A stretch of 64,000 nucleotides of DNA, taken from positions 1-64,000 of the forward strand of contig JALRIN010000013.1 of assembly GCA_023255415.1 (NCBI GenBank), in the 5' to 3' direction. A program made the translations under genes and the position numbers. The stretch is from Cypionkella sp. GTDB lineage: Bacteria > Pseudomonadota > Alphaproteobacteria > Rhodobacterales > Rhodobacteraceae. Positions 33,601 through 48,600 of this stretch are shown in pieces. How positions within the stretch are numbered: position 1 is the stretch's first letter; each line of letters opens with the position of its first letter. The notes beneath the pieces were generated by a model. The model was not told the origin of the DNA. It did no database searches and was given only the letters and a program-made list of their open reading frames with translations.

Positions 33601-36600
33601 CGTCGCCCCCATGAAGTTTGACACCGAAGGATGCGTCAAACGGCCCTTGTGGGCGGCGGCCCAAGCGACGAACCCCGCCATATCTTCGGGCATATCCTGC
33701 ACCCGTTTGCTGTCATAGCTGAAGACAAACTTCGCCAGACGCCAGGGCGATTCCATGCCCTCGACCGGCACGGTGAAATCGACCGAAGCCGGCGCATTTG
33801 GCCCCAGATCCAGATATTTGGCGTTCGGCAGGTCAGCGACAAAGGGGCCATGCAGCAGGCCCTGTTGCTTCATCGCCAGAAAATTCGGCCCATTGATCCA
33901 GATCATATCGACCGAGCCGCCACTGCTTTGCCCCGCCGCCTGTTCGGCCAACACGCGCGAGACCGCCTCGGCGGTGTCGGTCAGCTTGACCTGCTCGATC
34001 TTGACCCCGTAGCGCGCCTCGGTCTGAGTGCTGGCCCAAGCGATAAAGGCATTAGTGCGCGCATCGCCGCCCCAGGCGTTCCAGTAAACCGTCTGCCCGC
34101 GCGCGGCCTCTAAGGTTTGCGGCCAATCGGCAAGGGCAGGGGTGGCAAGGCCAAGGCAAAGGGCGGTCAACAAGGCAAAACGCATCAAAGATCCTTTTCG
34201 GTTTTAAGCATAGTAAAGGCCTGCCAGCCCATGCGCCAGCGCACAAAAGTGGTCAGCGCGCAGGCCAGCGCGAACAGCAGCGCCAGCAGCGGAAACCCTG
34301 CGGGGAACAGACACATCAGCGCAAAGATCGCAATGGTTTCAGCGCCTTCAGTCAGCCCGCCCAGATAGGCGATGCCCTTGTGCGGATAGGCCTTTGTGGT
34401 TTCGCCGCGCTTGGCTGCAATGGCTGCAAAGGCCAGAAACGATGATCCGGTGCCGACAAAGCTTGCGATCAACAGCGCGGCATAAAGCGCGTTTTGCGCC
34501 GGATCGGCCAGCGCAAAGCCCAAGGGCAGCAGCGCGTAGAACAGAAAATCAAGGCAGATGTCCAAAAAGGCGCCGCGATCGGTCGGCCCAACTTGCCGCG
34601 CCACGGCGCCGTCCAAGCCATCGGCCAGCCGGTTCAGCGCCAGGATCACAAGGGCGGTGTGATACTGGCCCAGCCAAAGCGCGGGAACGATCAACAGGCC
34701 AAGGCAAAATCCTGCGATGCTGATCTCATCCGCGCCAATCCCGCGCGCCACCAACAACCGCGCAGGCGCCGCCAAAAGCCTGCGTTGCAGCGGCAAAAGT
34801 TTTGCGTCAATCATTCAAGGTGGCCCCAGATCCCCAGCTTTGCGGTTTTACGCCCATAGCAGAGAAGAGAGCCCCGCGCCAATCACGAACTGTTTGGCAC
34901 GACCTCTTTGACACGCCGTCCGCTAAGGGATCAAGACCGTGCGGATCAGCATCGCGATGGTGCCAATCACCACGATGCCCGCCAGATAAATCCCCACAAA
35001 CCACAGCCAGCGCCGCATCAGTGGTAGCCATCTTCAGGCCGAACCTTGCCGCGAAACACCCAATAGGAATAGGCGGTATAGGCCAGGATCATCGGGATCA
35101 GCACCAAGGCCCCCACCAGCAGAAAGGCCAACGAAGACTCTGGCGCTGCGGCTTCGGCAATGGTCAGGCTTGGCGGCACGATATGGGGGTAAAAGCTGAT
35201 ACCAAGCCCGATATAAGACAGCGCAAACAGCCCCAAGGTGGCAACAAAAGGCCGCCCGTCATGGCCATCGCGCAAACCGCGCCACAGCACCCAAGCCACC
35301 GCCAGCACCAAAAGCGGCACGGTCAGCGAAAATACGATGGTCGGATAGCCAAACCAGCGCGCCATATACTCGGGCCGTACAAAGACGGTGGCAAGGCTTA
35401 CCGCGCCGATCAGCGCCACAAAGCCCAAGGCCAGCGGCTTGGCTATGGCTTGGGCGCGGGCTTGTAGCGCGCCTTCGGTCTTCATGTTCAGCCATGTTGC
35501 CCCCAGCAGCGCATAGCCTGCCACCAGCGCCACCGCCGTCAGCACCGAAAACGGCGTCAGCCAATCCCATGTGCCCCCGCCAAAGCTGCGGCCCTGCACG
35601 GTGATGCCCTGCACCAAGCCGCCCAGCGCCAAGCCCTGCGCTATGGCTGCAAGGATCGACCCCAGCGCAAAGCCCCATTCCCAAAACCCCTGCATCCGCT
35701 TGGTGCGATGCACGAATTCAAAGGCGACGCCGCGAAAGATCAACCCCAGCAGCATGACGATAATCAGCGGATAAAGCGCGGGCATCACAATGGCATAGGC
35801 CAGCGGAAACACCGCAAACAGCCCGCCACCGCCTAAAACCAGCCATGTCTCATTGCCATCCCACACCGGGGCAATCGTGTTCATCGCCAGATGCTTTTCG
35901 CCGCGATCCTTCAAGAAAGGCGACAAGATACCGATGCCCAGATCAAAGCCATCCAGACAGACATAGGCCAGCACCGCAAAAGCAATCAGCGCCGCCCAGA
36001 TTGAGGCAAGATCAAAGATCATTTCGCGTCTCCCTTATGGCTCAGACCTGCAAGCTGGGTGATGCCTGCGCTGCGGGTTGGACCGATTTCATCCAGCGAA
36101 ATCTGATCCTTGGGTCGTTTCGACATCAGCCGCAGCACATAGAAGGTGCCCGACCCAAAGACAAAGAAATAGACCAGGATAAAGGCCACAAGCGAGGTGC
36201 CAACGCTGGCCGCACTCAGCGTCGAGGCGCTGTCCGAGGTGCGCAGCAGCCCGTAGACGGTAAAGGGCTGGCGGCCAACTTCGGTGGTGATCCAGCCGCA
36301 AAGCACGGCCAGAAACCCCGATGGCCCCATCACAAAGGCAGCGCGGTGCAACCATTTCGCCTGATAAAGCCGCCCCTTCCAGCGCGCAAAGGCCGACCAA
36401 AGCCCAATGCCCAGCATGGCAAAACCAGCCGCCACCATGATACGGAAGGTCCAGAAGATCAGCGCCGATTTCGGGCGATCCTCGGGCGGGAAGGCATCAA
36501 GCCCCTGCATCGGCGTATCAAGATCATGCGTCAGGATCAGACTGCCCAACAGCGGAATCTCGACCGCGTAATGCACGGTCTCGGCCTTATCATCGGGGAT

Positions 36601-39600
36601 GCCAAACAGGATCAGCGGCACGCGGCCTTCGGGATAGCCTTCAAAATGCCCCTCCATCGCGGCAATTTTGGCGGGCTGATGTTCCAGCGTGTTCAAGCCA
36701 TGCGCATCGCCAGCCACAATCTGAATCGGGGTGACAATCAGCGCCATCCACATCGCCATCGAAAACATCACCCGGGCTGACGCACTTTCAGGGCTGCGCA
36801 TCAAATGCCATGCCCCCACGGCGCCAACCACAAAAGCCGTGGTCAGGTAGGCCGCCAGCACCATATGCACCAGACGGTAGGGGAACGACGGGTTAAAGAT
36901 AATCGCAAGCCAATCTTCGGGAATAAACTGACCCACCTCGTTGATTGTATAGCCCGCAGGTGTCTGCATCCAGCTGTTCACACTCAGGATCCAAAACGCC
37001 GAAAACAGCGTGCCCGCCGCCACAATTGTGGTCGCCGCCATATGCAGGCGCGGCCCAACCCTTTCGCGGCCAAACAGCATGATGCCCAGAAAACCCGCCT
37101 CTAGGAAAAATGCCGAAAGCACCTCATAGCCCATCAAAGGCCCGATCACCGGGCCAGCTTTGTCAGAAAACACTGCCCAATTGGTGCCAAACTGATAGGA
37201 CATCACAATGCCCGACACCACACCCATGCCAAAGACCACTGCAAAGATGGTCTTCCAATAGTTGAACAGCCGCAGATAAACCGGATCTCCGCGCCACAGC
37301 CACAACCCGTTCAGCACCATCAAAAAGCTGGCCAGCCCGATGCTGAAGGCTGGAAAAATGATATGGGCCGAAATTGTGAATGCAAATTGTGCTCGGGCCA
37401 GATCAAGGGCAGAAAAGCCGAAATCCATAGTTGTCTCCTGTCGCGCGATGCTCGCGCCGTCTCTGGGACATAGGCTATCGGGCAGGCCACAGCGATTTGG
37501 TGAAGTGTCGCAGGCCTATCACGAAGCCGCGAGGTTACAAAACGGTAAGTTTTCCGCAAGCCGCGCGACAGCGCCGGGCGCGAGGCTCTCTGCACCGACC
37601 CGCAGATGCGGGCCCTTGTTTCAGGAGCACTCCCATGTCCAAGCCTTTGTCCTTTCGCCTGCATGCCTCGCTGCGGGCTGCCTTGATGGCCAGCACGCTG
37701 GCGGCAACCTTGGCCCTGCCCTCTGCGGTGACCGCGCTGCACGCCGAAGTGCCGCTGTCGGGCTATGCCGATTTGGTGCAAAAAGTAACGCCTTCGGTGG
37801 TCTATATCGAAGTGACCGCCAAATCTGATCCCGCCGAGATCGCCAGCGCCCAAAACGCCCCCGATCCGTTTCAAGAGTTCATGAAGCGCTTTGGCATGCC
37901 TGAGCAGAACTTCGGCCAAAGCCCCGATCAAAATCAATCGCCAGACCAGCAACCCAATGGTGGGGTGATGCATGGTTTGGGCTCGGGCTTTATCATCTCG
38001 GGGGATGGCGAGGTGATCACCAACAACCATGTGGTCAAAGGCGCAACGGCGATCAAAGTCACGCTGCAAGACGGCAAGACCTATACCGCCCATGTCATCG
38101 GCACCGATCCGATGACCGATGTCGCGCTGATCAAACTGGAAGGGGCTGCAAATCTGCCCGCAGCCAAGCTTGGCAACGCCGATCCCTTGCGGGTGGGCGA
38201 TGCGGTGGTGGCGATTGGCAATCCCTTTGGGCTTGGCAGCACGGTGACCTCGGGCATCGTCTCGGCGCTGGGGCGCGATATTCATGCAGGCCCCTATGAC
38301 AACTTTATCCAGACCGATGCTGCGATCAACAAAGGCAACTCGGGCGGGCCCCTGTTTAACACCGCAGGCGATGTGGTGGGGATGAACACGGCGATCTACA
38401 GCCCCAGCGGCGGCTCGGTTGGCATTGGCTTTTCGGTGCCCGCCCAGACCATTGCCGATGTGGTGGCGCAGCTGCGCGATCACGGTCAAGTCAATCGCGG
38501 CTGGCTGGGGGTGATGATCCAGACCGTCACGCCTGATCTTGCCCAAGCGCTTGGGCTGGCCTCGCAAGGCGGCGCGATTGTGGCCTCGGTGCAGCCTGAC
38601 GGGCCTGCCGCAAAGGCCGATCTGCAAAGCGGCGATGTGATTGTCGCGGTCGATGGCACGCCAGTCGATAAGACCCACGCGCTGCCGGTTTTGGTGGCGG
38701 GGATCGCCAGCGGCAAAACTGCCCAGCTGTCGATCCTGCGCGACGGCAGGCCGCAAACGATTGCGGTGACCATCGGCACGCTTGCGGCGGACAAGCTGCA
38801 ACTGGCCAGCGCCTCTGCCACGGATGCCACCGGCAACACGATTGCGCCCTTGGGGCTCAGCGTGCAGCCGCTGACGCCAGATGTCGCACAAAGCCTTGGC
38901 CTGCCCGGCGATGTCACCGGGCTGGTGGTGGATAAGGTCGCGGCCAGTTCTGACAATGCCGACCGGCTGCAATCGGGCGATGTGATTGTCGAGGCCGCAG
39001 GTCAGCCGGTCGACAGCTCGGATGCCTTGCGCCGCGCCATCGCGGGCGCGCCGCAGAAATCGGCAGTGCTGTTGCGGGTGCTGCGCGACGGAAAACCGCT
39101 GTTCATCGGGGCCGTTATCGCCACGATGTAAGCCTTTGGGCCGCTGTGGCAGAGCAGCGGCCTGATATCGGGCGGTTCAGGGCAGGGGGGCAGCACGCCT
39201 TGCCTGCCCTTCGCGTTTCAGCCCTTGGGCGCGGGGCGAAAATGCTGCACCAGCCAAACCACGGTCAGCCCCAGCCCTGCCACCACAAAGGGCAGCACAG
39301 TATAGACCAGCCGAAACAGCACCAACCCCGCCAGCACATCCGACCGACCGATCGCGCCCAGGCCAAGGATGATCGTCGCCTCGAACACCCCCACACCTGC
39401 CGGGGTGTGGCTGATGATGCCCAAGGTCAGGGCGGCGATAAACACCACAAACAACACCGCATAGCTTGTCGTCACCGTGGCAGGCATCAAGATATAAAGC
39501 GTGGCCGAGGCAAAGATCAGATCCGCCACCGCCACCGCCATCAGCGCCAAGGCAAGCTGCAGGCTAGGCAGGTTATAGGTCTTGCCCGCCAGCCGAAACC

Positions 39601-42600
39601 CGCGCGCGCCGCGACCGATCCACAGCAAAAACCCGCCCAAAACCAGCAAAATCGCCAGACCCAAGCCCAGCTCTGCCCCGCCCGACAGCGGCAAAACTGC
39701 CGCAAGCCCCGCCGGATGCAGCACCATCAGCGCGCCCAAGATCAGCAGCGAGGCCATCCAAAACGCCGACCAAGACACCGCCAGAACCGCCAAAACCTGC
39801 GCAAAATTCAAGCCGCGCCGCCCGTAAATGCGGTAGCGCACCGCGGTGCCCGTCAGCCAAGACGCGCCCAGCAGATTGGAAATCGCATATCCGCTTGCGC
39901 CAGTCAGCAAAGACACCCAGCTTGGCACGCGTTTGGGCGCCATGCTGTTGACCGACAACACATCATAAGCCCCCAGCGAGGCAAAGCTAAGGGTTGCGGC
40001 CAAAATCGCCCAAGCCAGCACCGATCCCGGTACCGATTGCAGATCGGCCTTGACCTCTGACCACGTCACATGCCCGGCCATCACATAAAGCGCATAGATC
40101 CCAATCGCCGCCACCGCCAGCGATCCCAAGAGCCGCAGCCCGCGATGCGCCTGCATCCGCGCCAGCCAAGCCTGCCAAGGCTTTGGTTTATCGTTTTCCA
40201 TTGTATTCCTCAAGCAGATCAAACTTGACCTGCTGTAATTTCATCAGCCTTTGCCAAAGTCCTTGGCCCATCAGCGCGCAGAGGCCCATGCTCTGCAGCT
40301 TTGGTTTCTTCACATATACTCCGGTCTTTTTGGGCCCTGCTGGCCGCCGCACGATCGCCTGCTTGTGCAAGCCTGCCGCCGCGCAAGCTTTGCCCGAAGT
40401 TTACTTCGGCGTAAAGCTTGCGCGCAAAGCTGGATTTCTGCAGGCTTTTGCGGCAAAACCAAAAAAGCGGCCAAGATCTGGCCATATAGGATCAAAGATG
40501 AAAATCCTGCTGGCAGAAGACGATCCCAAGGTTGCAAGCTTTATCATCAATGGTCTGAGTGAAAACGGCCATTCGGTGGATCATGTCACAGATGGCCGCG
40601 AGGCGCTGACCTATTGTCTTTACAACAACTGCGATCTGGCGATCTTGGACCGGATGATGCCGGGGATGGATGGGCTTTCGGTGGTGCGCGCGCTGCGGGC
40701 GGCGCGCAATCAAACTCCGGTGTTGTTTTTAACCGCGCTGGCTGATGTCAGCGACAGGGTCGAAGGGCTGGCTGCGGGGGCAGATGACTATCTTGTCAAA
40801 CCGTTTCACTTTTCCGAACTGCTGGCGCGGGTGGTCGCCTTGTCGCGGCGCCACAAAGACAACCCCACGGCCCCGGTGCTGATCGTGCATGATCTTAGCC
40901 TGGATCTTTTGGCCCGCACCGCGCGCAGACAGGGGCAAGTGATTGAGCTGCAATCAAAAGAATTTGCGCTGCTCGAGGTTTTGATGCGTAACGCAGGCCG
41001 CGTCGTCACCCGCACCATGCTGCTGGAACAGGTGTGGAATTTCAACTTTGAACCCAATACCACCGTGGTTGAAACCCATGTCAGCCGTCTGCGCGCCAAG
41101 GTCGACAAGCCCTTTGATCTGCCGCTGATCCATACGGTGCGCTCGACAGGGTATTCGATGCATGGACCACGCTAGCGTTACCTCGGGCGCGGCATTCAAG
41201 ACCGCCGTGCGCGCTACGGCGATTTTGCTGCTGATTTTGACGCTGGCCTCGGTTGGCGCCTATTTTTATCTGCAACGCGAGATGTTGGCAGCTCTTGAAA
41301 GCCAAATCGATGGCGACCGTTTGGCCTTGGCGCAGATCTACCGCGAGGGCGGACCGCAGGCTTTGGTCGCGGTAATCAACGATCTGCGCCAACCTTTGGG
41401 CGAAAAACAGCGGGTGATCGGGCTGTTTGACAGCCAAGGCAACAATCTTGCCGGCAATATCAGCATGCTGCCCAATCTGGCGGGCTGGTCAACCAATCAC
41501 ATGACGGTGAAAGTCTTTACCTCGGCCGCAGATATCTCCGAGACCTCGAATTTCTACATCCACAAAGACAGCATTGGCCGCCTGACCTTGGTGGTGGGGC
41601 GCAGTTTGGAACAGGTCGAAACCCAAGAGGCGCGGATGATCGCGGCCTTTGTCGGCTTGGGCGGCGTGATGTCGGCGGCCTTCTTGCTGCTGGGATTTGT
41701 GGCCAGCCTGCAAACTCTGCGCAAGCTTGACAGCATGGCCACCACGCTGGACCGAGTCAGCCAAGGCGAGGTCGGCGCGCGGCTGCCGATCTCGGCCGCG
41801 CAAGACCAGATCGACCGCGTCAGCCAGGCGATCAACCTGCATCTGGACCGGCTTTCGGTGCTGATGCAGACCACCCGCGCCAGTGCTGCCGCCATCGCCC
41901 ATGATCTGCGCACACCCTTGTCGCGGGCGTTTTTGCTGATCGACAGCGCGCAAACTTCGCTGGACGCGGGCGGCGATGCGCGTGATCTGTTCGACGGCAT
42001 CGAGGCCGAATTGCGCCGCCTGAACAGCATCTTTGACGCCATCATGCGGATCTCGCGGCTGGAAACCGCGCAGGCGGATCTGCGGCTGACGGCGGTGGCC
42101 GTGGCGCCTTTGCTGGCAGATCTGGCGGAAACCTTTGCGCCTTTGGCCGAAGAGCGCGGCCAAAGCCTGACCTTATTGGCCCCGCCCGCGGCCCTAAGCG
42201 TGCAGGGCGATGCGGCGATGTTGGCGCAATTGCTGGCAAATCTGATCCAAAACGCCATCAACCATTGCCCCGCAGGCACGGCTATCAGCTTAGGCGCCGC
42301 GCCGCGGGCCAAGGCCGTGGTGCTTTGGGTCGCCGATAGCGGCCCCGGCATTCCAGCCGCCGAACGCGACAAGGTGTTTGAACTGTTCTACCGGCTGGAC
42401 CCCAACCGCACCGGCGGCGGCAATGGGCTGGGCATGGCGCTGGTCAAGGCCATCGCCACCCGCCTGGGCGCGCAGATTGTCTTGTCAGACGAAAACCCCG
42501 GTTTGCGTGCCGAGGTGATCTTTGCCTAAGCCAGGCTTGGCGGGCCAAAGCGGGCGATCACCCGCTCTTTGATCTGATCGCGGGCTTGGCGGTAGGCCGC

Positions 42601-45600
42601 AAGCTTGGCCTCGCGGGTCTCGCCCAAGGCAGTGGGGTCGATGATCGGCCAGTATTCCACCGCAAGATGATAGGTCTTGGTCAGATCCAGCGCCGCGTGC
42701 TGGCTGGCGGGCGACAGCGCGATGATCAGATCAAACTGGCCCAGATCTTCGCCATGCGTCTCCATTTCCTCGAAAGACCGCGCGCGGTGGCGCGACAATT
42801 CCACGCCAATCTCGGCACAAACCGCGATGGAGAACCCGTCGATCTCCATATCATTCTTGCAGCCCGCCGATTGCACATAGGCGCGCTGGCCGTAGAATTT
42901 TTTCATCATCGCTTCGGCCATCGGCGAGCGCACGGCATTATGATCGCAGCAAAACAGAACCGCTTGCGGAAAATCCATCATCAGCCCCAGTGCATCACGC
43001 AGATCAAGGTAAACAACCGCCGCGCCGTGTTGATATCCACCACGGCCTTGCCATTCAGCCGGTCTTGCAGCACCGAAGCGCCCTCGTTGTGAATGCCGCG
43101 CCGTGCCATATCAATCGCCTCGATCTGGCTGGGGGGCAGGCGTTTGACCGCATCGAAATAGCTTTCGCAGATCTGAAAGTAATCCTTCACCACCTGCTTG
43201 AACGGCCCAAGTGACAGATGAAATTCGCCAACCTTATCGCCAGCTTCGGTGCTAAGTTCAAACACCAAGCGGCCTTCACGGATCGACAGACCCAAGCGGT
43301 AGGGGCCAGCAGGGGCGGCGCGATCCTCGCGCGCGGGCAGGGTAAAGGAATTCTCCTCCAAAAGATCAAAGATCGCGACTTTGCGCTCTTGCTCGATCTC
43401 GGGCGTGGGGCGCACCAGCCCCTTTTCGTCGATCTCTATGGCGCAGATTCGGTTGGTCATCGGGCGGGTCCTGAACAGTCATGCCGTGCCAGCCTGAGCG
43501 GTTCGGCGGCTAAATTCAACCGCCATTCCGCTTTGACCGCGCAGGCGGTGCTTTTTCTCAATCGGCTGCGTTTAATTTATCCAGCCGCGCGCGCACCGAA
43601 AGCCCATGCGCTTGCAGGCTTTCCGAAATCGCCAGCCGCTCGGCCGCAGGGCCGATCTTGCGCAAAGCCTCGGGCGTCATTTTGGCCAGCGTGGTGCGTT
43701 TCAGAAAATCCAGCACATTCAGCCCTGACGAGAACCGCGCCGACCGCGCCGTCGGCAGCACGTGGTTCGGCCCGCCAACATAATCGCCAATCGCCTCGGG
43801 CGTCCAAGCGCCCAGGAAAATCGCACCGGCATGGGTGATCGCCTGCGACAAAGCCTCGGGGTCGGCGGTGCAAAGCTCCAGATGCTCGGGGGCGATGCGG
43901 TTTGACAGGGCAGCGGCCTCGTCCAGATCGCGCACCACGATCACCATGCCATTGTCGCGCCAAGACGCGCCCGCCACCGCGCGGCGCTGCAGCGTTTCCA
44001 GCCGCTTTTCCACCGCCGCCACCACGGCGCGGGCAAAACCTGCGTCCGGCGTGATCAAGATCGACTGCGCCGAGGCATCGTGTTCGGCTTGGCTTAACAG
44101 ATCAAGGGCTATCCAATCGGGATCGTTGTCGCCATCGGCAATCACCAAAATCTCGGAGGGGCCTGCGATCATGTCAATGCCGACACGGCCAAACACCCGC
44201 CGCTTGGCCGCGGCCACATAGGCATTGCCGGGGCCCGTGATCTTATCGACCGCAGCAATGGTCTGGGTGCCATAGGCCAAGGCCGCCACCGCCTGCGCGC
44301 CGCCAATGCGGTAAATCTCATCAACGCCAGCAATGCGGGCTGCCAGCAAAACCAAAGGGTTGACCACGCCGTCCGGGGTCGGGCAGGTAATCGCAAGCCG
44401 CGCAACCCCTGCAACTTTGGCAGGAATCGCATTCATCAAAACCGAGGAAGGATAAGAGGCAATCCCCCCCGGCACATAAAGCCCGGCAGCCGAAACCGGC
44501 GTCCAGCGCCAGCCAAGGCTTGCGCCCGCCTCGTCTTGCCACATCGCATCTTCGGGCATCTGGCGCGCGTGATAGGCGCGAATGCGCTCTGCCGCCAGCA
44601 TCAAGGCCGCGCGGTCTTCCTCGCCGACTTTGGCGCATTCGGCCTCGATTTCCTCGGGCGAAAACGCCAGCGTTTCGGGCGTCAGTGTCAGGCGGTCAAA
44701 CTTGGCGGTCAGCGCGATCACCGCCGCATCGCCTCGCGCGCGCACATCGGCGATGATGGCGCTGACGGCTTGGTCGACATCCTCGGCCTCTTCGCGCTTC
44801 ATCCCCAGTTGGGCTGTAAAGCGGGCTTCGAAATCGGCGTCGGTTGTGGACAGAAAACTCGGCATCGGCGTCTCCTTTTCTTGCGGCCGTGCTTAGACCT
44901 TGGGGCGGGGCGGTGCAAGAGAGCCGGGCGCGGCAATCAGCCGCCGAAATGCGAAAACCGATAGGGCGAGGTGCCGTATTTCTTGCGAAAGGATTTCGAG
45001 AAATGCGAGGTCGAGGCATAGCCGCAGGCCAGCGCCACCTCGCTGACTTTCATATCGGTTTCGGCCAGCAAAGACCGGCCATGCGCCAAGCGCAGATCGT
45101 TCATATAGCGCACCGGCGTGGTGTTCAGATGGCTGGAAAACAGCCGCTCTATCTGGCGTCGCGACAGGCCCAAATGGGCGGCGCAAGCGTCCAGATCAAA
45201 GTCTTCCTCGATCCGCGCTTCCAGATAGGCGGCGGCCTGCAACAGCTTGTCGTGGCGGGTGCCCAAACGCGCGGCCAGCGAGGTGATCTGATGATCCGCC
45301 TCGTCGCGCCGCCGCGTCAGCAGGCACATGTTCATCACCTCTTGCCCCAGCTTGGCACCGCAGCGGTCGCTGATCAGCTTAAGCATCAGATCGGCCGCCG
45401 CAATGCCGCCTGCACAGCTGACCACGCGGTCATCGATGCAAAACACCTGCCGCGCCGGGGTCAGCTCGGGGTGGTTTTCGACAAAGGCCGCGATATTGTC
45501 CCAATGCATGGTAAAGCGGTGCCCCTTCAGGATGCCCGCCTGCGCCAGCGCATAGGCTCCGGTGCAAAGCCCGCCCACCACGCGCCCGCGCCGCCACAGC

Positions 45601-48600
45601 GCCCGCAACCAATCGCCCAAGGCGACCGAGGCCTTGCCTTCGGGTTCGACGCCAGAACAGACCAGAACCAAGCCTTCGGGCTTGGATTTGGCCCAAGCCC
45701 CCTCTGCCATCACCGGCACGCCGTTTGAACAGGCCACCGGCCCGCCATCCTCTGAGAGCACCTGCCAGCGAAACAGCACCTTTTGCGTCAGCTGATTGGC
45801 CATCCGCAGCGGTTCAATCGCCGAGGAAAACGCCAGCATGGTGAACTTTGGCAGCAGAACAAAGCTGACGTCCAGCGGCTCGATGGGGCCCGCAAGTTTG
45901 ACATGCGCCGACCCTTTGGCAACAAATCTGCTCTGCTCCACCATCACGCCCCCCTGTTGCCGCCGATTGCCTGCCCCGCTTGCGCCCAAAATCTGGCGTC
46001 AGTCGCGGGTTCCGGCAAAACGGCTTTGCCAATCGGCGCGCTCTTCATCGGTGATCTTGCGGAACAGGTTTTCAGGCACGCTAAAGCCCTGACCCGCAGG
46101 CAGCGCCCGCATCGCAGCCGAGATATCATCCGGCCAGGTCCAATCCTGCGACCCCATCGCCGCCATCATCGCAGCCGCCGCATCCGGGATAAACGGGCGC
46201 GACAGGATCGCGTAAACCCGGATCAGGTTCAACGCCAAACGGATCATCGCTTGCGCCTGTTCGGGGTCGGTCTTGACCACGGTCCAAGGTGCCGAGGATT
46301 GCAGATATTCGTTGCCAATCACCCAGATCGCGCGCAGCTCGGCGGCGGCTTTGCGCACCTCCATCGCTTCCATCAGGCTGGCATAGGTGGCAATGCGCGC
46401 GCCCAGATCGGCGATAAGAGCCGCCTCTTGCGGGCCAAAAGCCCCGCCCGCTGGCACCTCGGCACCGAATTTCGACACACAGAATTTGGTCACACGGCTG
46501 ACCAGATTGCCCAAGACATCCGCCAGATCCTTGTTCACCGAAACCTGGAAATTCTCCCAAGTGAATTCGCTGTCCGCCGATTCCGGCGCATGGCTCAACA
46601 GCCACCATCGCCAGTAATCCGACGGCAGGATCGACAGTGCCTGATCCATGAACACGCCGCGGCCTTGGCTGGTGGAAAACTGCCCGCCGTCATAATTCAG
46701 ATAGTTAAAGGACTTCAGGTAATCGACCAGCTTCCACGGCTGGCCTGACCCGATAAGGGTGGCAGGGAAAGACAGCGTGTGGAAGGGCACGTTGTCCTTG
46801 CCCATGAATTGGTAATAGGTGACATCTTCGGCCCCCATATCGGTGCGCCACCAGCGCTGCCAGGCGGCGTCGTCCAGCCCATGCGCATCGGCCCATTCGG
46901 CGGTGCCCGCGATATATTCAATCGGCGCATCGAACCAAACGTAAAACACCTTGCCTTCCATCCCCGGCCAAGGCTGATCGCCCTTTTGCACCGGAATGCC
47001 CCAATGCAAATCGCGGGTGATGCCGCGATCTTGCAGGCCTTCGCCGTCATTCAGCCATTTCTTGGCGATCGAAGTGGTCAGGATCGGCCAGTCTTTCTTG
47101 CTGTCAATCCAAGCCTCTAGCTTATCGCGCAGGCTACGCTGGCGCAGATACAGATGCTTGGTCTCGCGCACTTCCAAATTGGTCGAGCCCGAAATCGACG
47201 AGCGCGGGTTGATCAGATCGGTCGGATCCAGCTGCTTGGTGCATTCTTCGCATTGATCGCCGCGCGCCGAGGTATTGCCGCAGTTGGGGCAGGTGCCGGT
47301 GATATAGCGATCGGGCAAAAACCGGTTGTCATCAATCGAGAACACCTGCTTTTCGACCACTTCCTCGATCAGCCCTGCGGCATCAAGGGCGGCTGCAAAG
47401 CCTTGGGTCAGCTTGTGATTGCGCTGGCTGGACGAGCGGCCAAAATGGTCAAACGACAGCCGAAAGCCGCGCGCAATTTCGGCCTGAACCTCATGCATCT
47501 CGGCGCAATAGGCCTCGACGGGTTTGCCGGCTTTGGCAGCGGCCAGCTCGGCAGGGGTGCCATGTTCGTCGGTGGCACAAATGAACATCACCTCGTGACC
47601 CCGCCCGCGCATGTAGCGCGCGAACAAATCTGCGGGCAATTGGCTGCCCACAAGATTGCCCAGATGCTTGATCCCGTTGATATAAGGGATAGCCGAGGTG
47701 ATCAGAATTCGTGCCATTCGCGCAGCCTTTCGATGTCTTGGCCGCTCTTTACCCCAAGCGCGCGCCACTTGCCAGAGCATGTGCGCGCGCGCCCTTCGCC
47801 AAACCGCATTTGCAAAGCTGCGATTGCAGGGCTTTCCTTGGCCGCCCGCCCGTCCTAATGTCCCGCAAAACAGGAGAGCACGATGCAGCAGATCGCTTTG
47901 GGAACCACCGGACTTCAGGTCTCGACCCTCTGCCTTGGCACCATGACCTGGGGCAGTCAGAACACCCAAGCCGAGGGCCACGCCCAGATGGATCGCGCGC
48001 TCGAGCGCGGCTGCACGTTTTGGGACACCGCCGAGATGTATCCGGTCAATCCGGTGCGGCTGGAAACCCTGGGGCTGACCGAAACCATCATCGGCACCTG
48101 GCTGGCCGCGCGCGGCGGGCGCGATCGTTTGGTGCTGGCCTCGAAGGTGCCGGGTGGCAAGGGCGTGGCGCGGGGCGGTGGGCCAATCACTGGGGCGGTG
48201 CTGCGCGCGGCGGTCGAGGCGTCGCTGGCGCGTCTGCAAACCGATTACATCGACCTTTATCAGCTGCATTGGCCCAACCGCCCAGTCTATCACTTTCGCC
48301 GCAACTGGGGCTATAACCCCGCCGGCCAGAACCGCACCGAGATCGAGGCCAATATGATCGAGGTGCTGCAGGTGGCCGCCGATCTGATCGCAGAGGGCAA
48401 GATCCGCCACATCGCGCTGTCGAATGACACCGCATGGGGGGCGGCAAAATGGCTGGCTCTGGCCCAGACCCACGGTCTGCCGCGTATGGCGACGGTGCAG
48501 AACGAATATTCGCTGCTGTGCCGGCATTTCGACACCGATTGGGCCGAGCTGTCGGCGCTGGAAGAGATGCCGCTGCTGGCGTTTTCGCCACTGGCCACGG